NCBI RefSeq assembly: GCF_000826545.1
Contig: NZ_CDME01000008.1
Span: 1,054,001-1,118,000 of the forward strand
Source: Kibdelosporangium sp. MJ126-NF4
GTDB taxonomy: Bacteria; Actinomycetota; Actinomycetes; Mycobacteriales; Pseudonocardiaceae
Length of the DNA: 64,000 nucleotides
Reading direction: 5' to 3'
Shown here: positions 53,091-61,731 of the stretch, one piece after another
Layout: every line of letters begins with the position of its first letter
How positions within the stretch are numbered: the stretch's first letter is position 1
Notes under the pieces: model-generated
Database searches by the model: none
The model's input: only the letters and a program-made list of their open reading frames with translations
What the model was told of the DNA's origin: nothing
Translations under genes and position numbers: made by a program

Positions 53091-56000
53091 ATGTCGCCCG
53101 ATGCGGTGCATCGCACAGTCCTGGTTGTGGACGTGGAGAAGTTCAGCGGCCGGAAGAACCCGGAGCAGAGGAATGTGCGCACCGCCGTCTATGCGGCCTT
53201 GGCTCATGCTCTGGGGTCCCACTGGAAGACGTGCCACCGCGAAGACCGGGGTGACGGGGTGTTCATCCTGGCGCCGGCGGATGTCCCGAAGCAGCTGTTC
53301 GTCGAGCAGGTGCCTGGTCGCCTGGTGGAAGCGTTGAACAGACACAATGGGGTACACGGGGCGGGCGAGCAGATCCGGCTGAGGATGGCGGTGCACGCCG
53401 GGGAAGTTCTGCTCGACGCGCACGGTGCGACCGGCGTCGCGATCAACCACACATTCCGGTTGCTCGACGCGTCGCCGTTGAAGGATGCCCTCGCCGGGTC
53501 CGACGGTGTGCTCGCGGTGATCACCTCCGACTGGTTCTTCCGTGAAGTGGTCTGGCACAGTGCCGCAGACGAGACTCGCTATCGCCCCAAGCACATCAGG
53601 GTCAAGGAAACGGACGCGGTCGGATGGATCTGCCTGCCGGACGACCCCTACCCGCCCGACGCAAGCCAGGCGGAGTGGTCGCGGGACGTCCGCCCGTATC
53701 CCGGCCTACGTGCGTTTCAACCTGACCAAGCGCGTTGGTTCTTCGGCCGCGAGGCGGCCTTGTCGGAGTTGATGGAGAAGGTCGATCACCGCAGCGGGCC
53801 GGTCTTCGTCGTCGCCCCGTCCGGTGTTGGCAAGTCGTCGCTGCTTCGGGCCGGTGTGATCCCCGCGGTGGCCGACAGTGGACGCCAGTGGTTGTTGCTC
53901 ACCCCGACCAAGGAGCCCTGTGAGGCGCTGGCACAGCAGGTGGCGGGGCTCACCGAGGGCAGTGCGGACGGCCTGCACTTTGTAGTCAGAGCCGATCCGG
54001 TCCGGTTGGCCGACATGCTGCCTGCCGGGACTGTCATCGTGGTGGATCAGTTCGAAGAGGTGTTCACCTTGTGCACCGACGAGGCCGAGCGGCGGCGTTT
54101 CATCACCGCACTGGTCGCGACGCGTGCGGTTCTCGGAGTGCGGGGCGACTTCTACAACCACTGCCTCGCTGACGATCAGCTCGGAGCGTTCCTGCCGGCA
54201 AGCCAGTTCAACCTCAAGGCGATGACTCCGGCCGGACTGCGGGAAGCCATCGAGCGGCCGGCTCGACAGATCGGCGTCGACGTCGAGCCGGGTCTGGTCG
54301 AGGTCCTCCTGCACGAGATCGGGACGGATGCGGGACAGCTCCCACTGCTGGCCCACGCATTGGCCGTCACCTGGCAGCGGCGCACGGGCGACAAGCTGAC
54401 AGTGCAGGATTATGAGCGGACCGGGCGGATCAAAGGCGCCATCGTGGCCACCGCGGACGAGGCCTTCGCTCGTTGTTCCACAGCCGAGCAGCGCGTGATT
54501 TTCCAGAACATCCTCATGCACCTGGTCGTGGTCAGGCACGATGCGCAGCCTGCCAGGCGGCGCGCGGATCCGGCCGACCTCGTCAAGGGTTTCGACGCTC
54601 AACGGACCGCTGAGACGGTCCTCGACTGGCTGATCGAGAAACGTCTGGTCACGCTGGACGACAACACCATCGAACTTTCCCACGAAGTGTTGCTGCGGGA
54701 ATGGCCCCAGCTCGGCACCTGGATCGAGACGGGCCGCAACGACCAGGTCATCCGGCAGCAGTTGATCGAGGCCGCCGAACAGTGGGAGAGAGAAGGGAAA
54801 CCGGTCGGATCCCTGTATCGCGGCGATCGGCTGGCCATCGCAAGGGGGTGGCAGTCCAGGACCGAGCACAGCGCTGCCCTCACGCCGCTCGGATCGGCGT
54901 TCCTCAGCGCGTCGATCCGGTACAAAAGCCGCAGGGCCAGAGTTCGTCGAACCGCGGTCGCCATGCTGGCGGTTCTTGGTCTCGTTGCGTCCGGTGCCGC
55001 TGTCTACGCCTTCCAGCAAAGCGACATCGCCCATGAACAACGTGACACGGCAATCTTCAACAAGGTCACCGCCGAGGCGAACCGGATACGGACCATCGAC
55101 GCGTCGCTGGCGGCCCAGCTCGATCTCGTCGCCCACCGCATGCGACCGACCGATCTGGACACCGGCACCCACTTGATCGTCGACGCGAACGCGCCGTTGT
55201 CCACCACGTTGCCCGGCACCGCCAAGGAGGTCGGCGTGGTGGCGTTCAGTCCCGATGGGTACACGCTGGCCACCGGCAGCGGCAGTGGTGACCGACTCGT
55301 GCGGTTGTGGAACGTCACTGATCTGGCACACCCGGTGCTCCTGAACGAAACCATCAGCCACGGCGAAGCAACCCGTGCGTTGGTGTTCAGCCCGGACGGA
55401 CGCACTCTGGCCACTGGCGGCGCTGACAACACGGTGCGGTTGTGGAACGTTGCCGATCCAGCCCGCCCTGAGGCTCTCGGTCGGCCGATTACGGGGCACG
55501 CCGACACGATCCGGTCGGTGGTGTTCAGCCCTGATGGGCAGACGCTGGTCAGCGCAGGCGACGACCGGACCGTGCGGCTATGGAACGTCACCAACCTCGC
55601 TCAGCCCACGGCATTCGGCCCACCGATGGTCGGGCACACCGAGACTGTCCGCTCCGTGGCGTTCAGTCCCGGTGGCCGGACTCTGGCTACCGGCGGCGAT
55701 GATCGGACGGTGCGGCTGTGGGACATCGCCGCGCTGGACCGCGCTGTACCTTTCGGGCCACCTGTGACCGAACACACCGGAATCGTCAATTCGGTGGCGT
55801 TCAGTCCCGATGGGCAGACGCTGGCCAGCGCAAGCAACGACCGGACTGTGCGGCTGTGGAACGTTGCCGATCCAGCCCGCCCTGAGGCTCTCGGTCGGCC
55901 GATTACGGGGCACGCCAACGCGATCGGGTCGGTGGCGTTCGGGCCCGACGGGCACACACTGGCCACCGGCGGCGACGACCACACCGTGCGGCTGTGGAAC

Positions 56001-57194
56001 GTCACCGATCCAGTCCGCCCGGCACCCCTCGGCTCGCCGATCACCGGACATGTCGACGGTATCCGGTCGATGGCGTTCAGGCCGGACGGCCGCATCCTGG
56101 CCACCAGCAGCGGCGACCGGACCATAAGGCTATGGAACATACCCAAAACAGTCCTAATTGGACATGAAGGGCAGGTCCACGCGTTGGCGTACAGCCCGGA
56201 CGGGCGCATCCTGGTCACTGGCAGCGGCGACCGGACCGCGAGGCTATGGAGGCTGGCCGATCGGACGCAACTGGGCCAGCCACTCACCGGCCACCAAGAC
56301 GACGTCAAGGCCGTCGCGTTCAGCCCGGACGGGCGCGTCCTGGCCACTGGCAGCGATGACCGGACCGTGCGGCTGTGGAACGTCACCGATCCGGCCCGCC
56401 CGGCACCCCTTGGCCCGCCGATCACCGGACATGTCGACGGTATCCGGTCGATGGCGTTCAGCCCGGACGGCCGCGTCCTGGCCACCGGCGGCGACGTGAA
56501 GGACGAGAACTCAGTGCGATTGTGGAACATCGCCGACCCAGCCAAACCCGCGCTGCTGGCCCAGATCGTGATCGGACAGGACGCCAACGTCTTGGCTGTG
56601 GCGTTCAGCCCAGACGGAATGACTCTGGCCGCGGGCACCGAATACAGAGACGCCGCGGTATGGTTGTGGAACGTCGCCGACCCGGCCAAGCCCACGCTGC
56701 TGGCCGGGCCCCTCAAAGGGCACGACGACGATATCCACCGGGTCGCGTTCAGCCCGGACGGGCGGACATTGGCCAGCGGCAGTGACGACCGGCAGGTGCG
56801 GATGTGGGACGTCAGCGATCCCGCGCACCCCACACTTCTCGGCGAACCCCTTGTCGGCCACACCAACCCCGTCTTGTGGGTGGCGTTCAGCCCAGATGGA
56901 CACACGGTGGCCAGCAGCAGCAGCGACAACACAGTGCGGCTCTGGCGGCCAGTCGACCGGACGCAATTGAGTCGGACGCTCACCGGACACCAGGCGGACA
57001 TCAACACGGTGGCGTTCAGCCCTGACGGCGCCACCCTCGCCACCGGCAGCGATGACGACACCGTGCGGCTGTGGGACATGAACGTGCCCAAAGCCATTCA
57101 CAGCATCTGCGCCGTCACGGGGAACACACTCACTCGCGAGATGTGGGACAAGTTCGTGTCGACTGAGTTGCCGTACCGCCCGCCATGTTCGTGA
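53091..57194 (+). CDS. Cyclase-like domain + nSTAND1 NTPase + TM + 14 WD40 repeats
   Basis: 1367 residues from ATG 53091 after GGGGAGG. Residues 8-180 resemble a class III nucleotidyl cyclase: metal Asp D14 (LVVDVEKFSG), D55 (RGDGVFIL), AVHAGEV, and N119/R123 in AINHTFRLLD at the transition-state position. Residues 200-530 are an nSTAND1 NTPase: PYPGLRAFQPDQARWFFGREA opens it, Walker A is PSGVGKSS (243-250), Walker B TVIVVDQFEEVF (314-325). One helix follows (620-641). Residues 715-1340 contain 14 WD40 repeats, each ending in RLWN/D, enough for two seven-bladed propellers. This is a signal-sensing switch of the conflict-system type; whether the cyclase is active and what it makes is unknown. 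Confidence 0.85.
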   Translation: MSPDAVHRTVLVVDVEKFSGRKNPEQRNVRTAVYAALAHALGSHWKTCHREDRGDGVFILAPADVPKQLFVEQVPGRLVEALNRHNGVHGAGEQIRLRMAVHAGEVLLDAHGATGVAINHTFRLLDASPLKDALAGSDGVLAVITSDWFFREVVWHSAADETRYRPKHIRVKETDAVGWICLPDDPYPPDASQAEWSRDVRPYPGLRAFQPDQARWFFGREAALSELMEKVDHRSGPVFVVAPSGVGKSSLLRAGVIPAVADSGRQWLLLTPTKEPCEALAQQVAGLTEGSADGLHFVVRADPVRLADMLPAGTVIVVDQFEEVFTLCTDEAERRRFITALVATRAVLGVRGDFYNHCLADDQLGAFLPASQFNLKAMTPAGLREAIERPARQIGVDVEPGLVEVLLHEIGTDAGQLPLLAHALAVTWQRRTGDKLTVQDYERTGRIKGAIVATADEAFARCSTAEQRVIFQNILMHLVVVRHDAQPARRRADPADLVKGFDAQRTAETVLDWLIEKRLVTLDDNTIELSHEVLLREWPQLGTWIETGRNDQVIRQQLIEAAEQWEREGKPVGSLYRGDRLAIARGWQSRTEHSAALTPLGSAFLSASIRYKSRRARVRRTAVAMLAVLGLVASGAAVYAFQQSDIAHEQRDTAIFNKVTAEANRIRTIDASLAAQLDLVAHRMRPTDLDTGTHLIVDANAPLSTTLPGTAKEVGVVAFSPDGYTLATGSGSGDRLVRLWNVTDLAHPVLLNETISHGEATRALVFSPDGRTLATGGADNTVRLWNVADPARPEALGRPITGHADTIRSVVFSPDGQTLVSAGDDRTVRLWNVTNLAQPTAFGPPMVGHTETVRSVAFSPGGRTLATGGDDRTVRLWDIAALDRAVPFGPPVTEHTGIVNSVAFSPDGQTLASASNDRTVRLWNVADPARPEALGRPITGHANAIGSVAFGPDGHTLATGGDDHTVRLWNVTDPVRPAPLGSPITGHVDGIRSMAFRPDGRILATSSGDRTIRLWNIPKTVLIGHEGQVHALAYSPDGRILVTGSGDRTARLWRLADRTQLGQPLTGHQDDVKAVAFSPDGRVLATGSDDRTVRLWNVTDPARPAPLGPPITGHVDGIRSMAFSPDGRVLATGGDVKDENSVRLWNIADPAKPALLAQIVIGQDANVLAVAFSPDGMTLAAGTEYRDAAVWLWNVADPAKPTLLAGPLKGHDDDIHRVAFSPDGRTLASGSDDRQVRMWDVSDPAHPTLLGEPLVGHTNPVLWVAFSPDGHTVASSSSDNTVRLWRPVDRTQLSRTLTGHQADINTVAFSPDGATLATGSDDDTVRLWDMNVPKAIHSICAVTGNTLTREMWDKFVSTELPYRPPCS

Positions 57195-57277
57195 GACTGG
57201 ATTGACCTCCTGGTCGCTCGTTGCCGGTACCAGCGTCAAACAGTCGGGAGGCGACGTCGTCGATCAGGGACGCGATC

Positions 57278-58528
57278 TTAGGGGGCGAGTTGCCAGAGCG
57301 CGTCGAGAGGTAGTGCTCTGATCTTCTCGCCGAACGGCAGAGTCTGTTGGCCGGTGTAGAGCACATACCCGGCGACGAACCGATCTCCAAGATGGCCGGC
57401 CAGATTACGCAAGCCACTGAGGTCCTCGGTGCGTACCGTCGCGCCTGCCTTGACCTCTACTCCGATCACTCTGCCGTCGGGCGTTTCAATGACAGCGTCG
57501 ACTTCTTGTTTTTCCTTGGTGCGGTAGTGATACAGCCGTCCACGCTCCTCGGACCAGGTGAGCTGGCGGGCGAGTTCCATGACGACGAAGTTCTCCATCA
57601 TCGATCCTGCGGATCCGCTTGGCTCGCCCAGTCGCACGGGATCTTGACCTATGAGATGACATGCGATGCCAGTGTCCACAAACGCCAGCTTTGGTGTGCC
57701 CACGGCGCGACGCGTCTGCCCAGACGACCATGCGGGGATGCTCTTGATGAGAAACACCGACGCCAACAACTCCACGTAGCGCACCAGGGTGGTTCGTGAG
57801 ATACCTGATTGAGCGGCGAGGGTACTCGGTTCCAGCAGACCGCCGGCGCGTCCGGCCAGCAGTCCGATAAGTTTGAGCAAGTCCCCTTTGCGTTCGATGT
57901 TCGCCAGCTCCAGAACATCGCGTTCGATCAAGGTCGACAGGTAGGAGTCGAAGAAGGCGGTTCGGCGGCGGGGAGTGCGGCGCACGGCTTCGGGAAAACC
58001 GCCTGCGACGAGACGTTCCAGGTAGTCGCGGCGCCGCAGTTCTGATGAGTGGTCGATCCGAGGACCATGCCGAAACGCGGCGTCCACAAACCTGTCAGGA
58101 GATCCGTGCATCTCTCCCTGGGAGAATGGCCACAGCTCGATTACCTCCATGCGACCGGGCAGCGCGTCCGGGAGAGTTCGCATGGCCAAGATCCGTGATG
58201 AGCCGGTCAGGAGGTAGCGGCCTGGGGTGGGATCCAGATCCACCGACACCTTGATCGGCTGAAGAAGTTCCGGAACCAGCTGGATCTCGTCGATGACCAT
58301 GAGGCTGTTGTGCTCGACGAAACCCGTGGGGTCGTCCTTGGCGGCGCGTAGCGTCGCTGGGTCGTCGAGAAGGCGCAGCACTGTGGGCTGGTTTTCAGTG
58401 GCAAGCCTGGTCAGCGTGCTTTTCCCGACCTGTCGAGCGCCGTTGACGAGGACGACACGTGTGTCGTCAAGCGCCTCGTGAACCAGCGATTCGGCGCGAC
58501 GGGGGATCAGGCGGGACGGCTCGGGCAT
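57278..58528 (-). CDS. AAA-family ATPase with DUF4143 (archaeal-type ATPase)
   Basis: 416 residues from ATG 58526-58528. Walker A is LVNGARQVGKSTL, Walker B NSLMVIDEIQL, and a sensor-like segment RYLLTGSSRILAMRTLPDALPGR follows. The C-terminal DUF4143 part (EERGRLYHYRTKEKQEVDAVIETPDGRVIGVEVKAGA) has an E-V-D ... E-V-K pattern like a PD-(D/E)XK nuclease core. Such proteins are widespread and their function is not settled. A block of 23-bp repeats lies 31 bp upstream of the start. It is followed at 57195-57277 by 83 bp with no gene and then faces the WD40 gene. Confidence 0.88.
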   Translation of the reverse strand: MPEPSRLIPRRAESLVHEALDDTRVVLVNGARQVGKSTLTRLATENQPTVLRLLDDPATLRAAKDDPTGFVEHNSLMVIDEIQLVPELLQPIKVSVDLDPTPGRYLLTGSSRILAMRTLPDALPGRMEVIELWPFSQGEMHGSPDRFVDAAFRHGPRIDHSSELRRRDYLERLVAGGFPEAVRRTPRRRTAFFDSYLSTLIERDVLELANIERKGDLLKLIGLLAGRAGGLLEPSTLAAQSGISRTTLVRYVELLASVFLIKSIPAWSSGQTRRAVGTPKLAFVDTGIACHLIGQDPVRLGEPSGSAGSMMENFVVMELARQLTWSEERGRLYHYRTKEKQEVDAVIETPDGRVIGVEVKAGATVRTEDLSGLRNLAGHLGDRFVAGYVLYTGQQTLPFGEKIRALPLDALWQLAP

Positions 58529-58558
58529 GGTGCGATCATGCCGTATGAGCAAGATCAG

Positions 58559-58620
58559 TGGTCATCTGGACGGTGGTTTCGTGGTCATCTGGACGGTGGT
58601 TTCGTGGTCATCTGGACGGT
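58559..58620. repeat. Direct repeat of 23 bp, two full copies and a 16-bp third
   Basis: The unit starts TGGTCATCTGGACGGT and is repeated at 58559-58581, 58582-58604 and 58605-58620 without mismatch. It lies immediately upstream (minus strand) of the AAA/DUF4143 gene and directly after the end of the broken GIY-YIG gene. A repeated binding site for a regulator or an expansion by slippage are both possible; the lack of spacers excludes a CRISPR array. Confidence 0.85.
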
Positions 58621-58624
58621 ATGC

Positions 58625-59601
58625 TTATGGTCTGAAAGTCGCGTCATCCACGGTCGCTTGGTCGCTCCTGATGCCGTCAGTCCGATCGGGTGCCTCGTTC
58701 ACTGATGATTCCGCGGTGTCCTGTTGGTTATCGCGGAGTGTCCGTCCTTCGCTGTCGCGCCATTCAATGCGGCCGTTCTTGCTGCCTCCGGAGAGCACAC
58801 TCGCAGCGCTCGACGGGCTGTCGAACGCATAAGTCCTGGTCAATCGAACCTGGTCCAGTCCGTGCTCGACCAGAACGCCTCTGCCAACAGCTTCGTCCGT
58901 AGCGAGAGGTAGCCCTGTGACATGGCTGCTGGCTCCCGGCGTCCAAGTGCGCCGGCGAAGACGGTGAAACCACGCGAGTCGTCGGTTCCCTCCGCGGTGG
59001 TGAGCTGGTTTCTCAAGAAGTACTTCTTGCGAGGTGCAGGTGTGCCGGACGCGCCGGTCTCACTGGACGGATCCGTAGCGATTGGCAGCTCGAAGGCGTG
59101 CACACCGACAATGGGGAGGATTACGAGCATGTTCGCCAGGTAGGCCTCCATGTCGGATACCTCCGGCTCGCTCAACCACGGCACGTCAGGTGACGTTCCG
59201 TTGTCGAGTCGAACCGCGCCAACGGTCTTGGCGATGTTGATCAGCCGAGCTTCCAGGTATCTGACATGTGCTTTGTTGAGTGAGTCGTCCGTCGTCGTCA
59301 GCACGTATGCGCTTGTCCAGAAATCTTTCGTCCGTTGGTGCGACTCGAGCCGCGTGGCGACCGCGTCGCTTTCGCCGATGTAGAGGACATCGGGCCCCTT
59401 GCCATCGGGAGCCGGGCCGGATAGCAGGTACACCCCGGTGCGTCCGAACTCGCCGCGGAGACGCGCTCGGGCATAGTCAGCTCTGGCGAAAGCGAGGCAC
59501 ACCCCAGTCCATTGACTGCGGTCGACGAGTCGAATCCCTTGGGGTGTGCCGTTGACGAGGAACAAGCGGATGGTGGCGCCAATCGAGCCGACCGGTGTCA
59601 T
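58625..59601 (-). pseudogene. GIY-YIG nuclease with DUF4357, frameshifted
   Basis: The first frame (58840-59601, 253 residues) has a GIY-YIG domain: GVYLLSGPAPDGKGPDVLYIGESDAVATRLESHQ (about 56-89) and then DUF4357 beginning GFTVFAGALGRREPAAM. It stops at 58840 with ...DWTRFD. The adjacent frame continues at once with LTRTYAFDSPSSAASVLSGGSKNGRIEWRDSEGRTL, the missing end of DUF4357 ('F-DSPSxAAxxxxGxxxNG'), and stops at 58625. Loss of one T in GATTTGACC would explain it. As it stands the first part might still be made. GIY-YIG/DUF4357 proteins act in restriction-like or repair contexts. Confidence 0.8.
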
Positions 59602-59684
59602 GGCGCCATTGAATCAACCGCAACCACGTGAACGTCGTCGACCGCCTACGCGTCACCCGATAGGTGATCGGCGAAGTTCGCTGA

Positions 59685-60362
59685 TCACCAGCCGCGGGTA
59701 CGCCACTCTTCGATGTGTGGCTTCTGTTCGCCCAAGGTCGAGTCGTCGCCGTGGCCGGGATAGAACCACGTGTCATCCGGCAGGACGTCGAACAGCCGAG
59801 CCGCGACGTCGTCGGTGAGCGACTTGAAGTCCTCAGGCGTGTTTGTCTTGCCGACGCCGCCGGGGAACAGCGAGTCGCCTGTCCACAGGTGTGGGTGGCC
59901 GCTCGGGTCTCGGTACAGCAGGGCGATCGAGCCGGGGGTGTGGCCGCGGAGGTGGATCACTTCGAGGGTGCACTCGCCGACCTGGATGGTGTCCCCGTGT
60001 TTCACGAACTGGTCCGGGGGTACTGGGAGAGGGTCAGCATCGAGGGCGTGGGCCACTGTGTTCGCGCCGTTCGCGCCTGCGATGGCACCGAGGGCTTGCC
60101 AGTGGTCGGGGTGTTGGTGCGTTGTCACGATCGTCCGTAGTCTCGGCCGGTTTCGATCGTGTCCGATCAGGTCTTCGATCCGCTCCGGATCGTTCGCCGC
60201 GTCGATCAACAGCGCTTCCCTGCTGGCGTTGCAGACCAGGAGGTAGGCGTTGTTGTCCATCGGCCCGACGGACAGCTTGTGCACCGTCAGCTTCTCCAGC
60301 GTGCGCCGGGCGGCCGGGCCGCCTGGTTCCACGTGTCCCGTGTAGTTCTCGACAACGTCCAC
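59685..60362 (-). CDS. MBL-fold metallo-hydrolase next to uvrA
   Basis: 225 residues, GTG start at 60360-60362. The metal site motif T-H-x-H-x-D-H is TTHQHPDHW; further ligands come from LRGHTPGSIAL (His), WTGDSLFPG (Asp) and FYPGHGDDST (His). It belongs to the glyoxalase-II-like group. In actinobacteria this gene almost always lies just upstream of uvrA with a mycothiol-dependent enzyme, so a thiol-ester or S-conjugate substrate is inferred. The region toward 59601 is an 83-bp gap. Confidence 0.9.
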   Translation of the reverse strand: MDVVENYTGHVEPGGPAARRTLEKLTVHKLSVGPMDNNAYLLVCNASREALLIDAANDPERIEDLIGHDRNRPRLRTIVTTHQHPDHWQALGAIAGANGANTVAHALDADPLPVPPDQFVKHGDTIQVGECTLEVIHLRGHTPGSIALLYRDPSGHPHLWTGDSLFPGGVGKTNTPEDFKSLTDDVAARLFDVLPDDTWFYPGHGDDSTLGEQKPHIEEWRTRGW

Positions 60363-60465
60363 GGTTGCCGACAGTAGTCCTTCAGGACCTGCTCAGTGTC
60401 CTCACAGGTTCGCGAATTACGATCCGATCACTACGCCGTCCTTGTCCGCCGATCACTGCGAGCTC

Positions 60466-61731
60466 GTGACTAACACACCTTCTGCGACCGACGCGGAGGC
60501 CGCAGCGCCTCCTCGGCGGTCGACGCGCCGGATCAGCTGGGACATTCTCCGGGTGTTCGCCGTGTTCGCTGTCGTCGTCGAACACATCACCCACCAATCC
60601 CAGGTCAATCATCCTGAGCTGGGCGGTTATCTTTTTACTTTACCGCTTCAGTTCGGCGCCAGCACGATGCTGGTGATCTCCGCGTTCTTCGTGTGCGTCA
60701 CCATCGGCCGCCGCCGGTGGCTCTGGAACCGCATCGCCCGGCTGATCCCCTCCTACCTTGTCGCGGTCCTTGTCACGTACGTCGTCACGCGGATCGCCGT
60801 GACCGCCTTCGACAGCGTCGCGTACGCGGACGGTAGTTGGCTGTTCGGCGTGCCCGTGTCCAGCGCTCCCGCTTTTGTCCCGTGGTATCTGCCCACCGGG
60901 CAGGACCTGGTCGGCAACCTGTTCCTGGTCCAGGCCTTCGGTGCGCCCGACCTGCACTGGGTCGACGCCTCCTACTGGACCTTGCCTCTCCAGATCATGG
61001 GGTTCACGGTCGCCGCTCTCCTTTTCCCCCGCAAGTGGCTCACTGTCCGCAACGCGCCGGTGTGGCTCTGGTCGCTGGTGATCGTGCCGATCGTCCTGCG
61101 TTTCACCGTTCGCGGCGAGGACGCGCCGCGGTGGGTCGCGTCCGCGTTCGATGGGCTTGTCCTCAACCGTGTTCATCTGTTCGGCGTCGGTATCGCCATC
61201 TGGTTGTGGTCGACCGGCCGCCTGCGTGGCTGGCATCTCGGCGTCTACATCGTCGCCGCGCTGGTCGCGCAGGACGCGCACGCGTACTTCACCGACACGC
61301 CGTCCACGATCGCGTTCGGCGTCGCCCTGCTGGTGGTCTGCGCCGCGGCGGGCGGGCCCGACTGGGACATCCCGTTCGTGCGCAGGCTCGCGCCCACCAT
61401 CACGTGGCTCGCCGGCATCACCTACGGCGTGTACCTCACCCATCAGCAGCTCGGGTTCATCCTCTCCCGGTCACTGCTGAACATCGGCGCCTCGCCGTTC
61501 GAACGGTTCGCCGCGTCGCTGGCCCTCGCCGTCCTGCTCGGCTGGCTGCTCACCAAGTTCGTCGAACGGCCCGTGCACCGCCTGCTGACTCAGAGCCAGG
61601 CGGGCAAGCTCGGCAGATCCCCGGCCAGCCCTGTCCCGTCGCCCCGCCCGATCAGCCAGGCCAACACCGTCGGCGCCGGTCCGCCCACGTCCGGGGAGTC
61701 CTTGGCCGCCGTGAGCTCCCAGTCGCGTTGA
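60466..61731 (+). CDS. Acyltransferase-3 family membrane protein (OafA/YrhL-like)
   Basis: 421 residues from GTG 60466; an in-frame TTG at 60442 is the other possibility. Ten helices; the diagnostic opening is RRSTRRISWDILRVFAVFAVVVEHITHQSQ with an H in the R/H catalytic pair, and ITYGVYLTHQQLGFILSRSLLN near the end. The family transfers acetyl or other acyl groups to surface glycans or antibiotics across the membrane. Its last 142 bp overlap the end of the facing mycothiol-enzyme gene, so its tail (PSPRPISQANTVGAGPPTSGE) is probably not conserved. Confidence 0.85.
   Translation: MTNTPSATDAEAAAPPRRSTRRISWDILRVFAVFAVVVEHITHQSQVNHPELGGYLFTLPLQFGASTMLVISAFFVCVTIGRRRWLWNRIARLIPSYLVAVLVTYVVTRIAVTAFDSVAYADGSWLFGVPVSSAPAFVPWYLPTGQDLVGNLFLVQAFGAPDLHWVDASYWTLPLQIMGFTVAALLFPRKWLTVRNAPVWLWSLVIVPIVLRFTVRGEDAPRWVASAFDGLVLNRVHLFGVGIAIWLWSTGRLRGWHLGVYIVAALVAQDAHAYFTDTPSTIAFGVALLVVCAAAGGPDWDIPFVRRLAPTITWLAGITYGVYLTHQQLGFILSRSLLNIGASPFERFAASLALAVLLGWLLTKFVERPVHRLLTQSQAGKLGRSPASPVPSPRPISQANTVGAGPPTSGESLAAVSSQSR

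Noticed and set aside
55240..57090. Possible CRISPR or satellite DNA because of many similar 120-135-bp units
   Set aside because: The units are WD40-coding repeats in one frame with drift between copies, not short identical repeats with unique spacers.
53706..57097. Long minus-strand frames (597 and 498 codons) opposite the WD40 gene
   Set aside because: Their internal repeats mirror the WD40 DNA repeats on the other strand; no start with RBS and no protein-like composition.
58559..58620. Possible CRISPR array
   Set aside because: Copies are directly adjacent with no spacers, and no cas genes are present.
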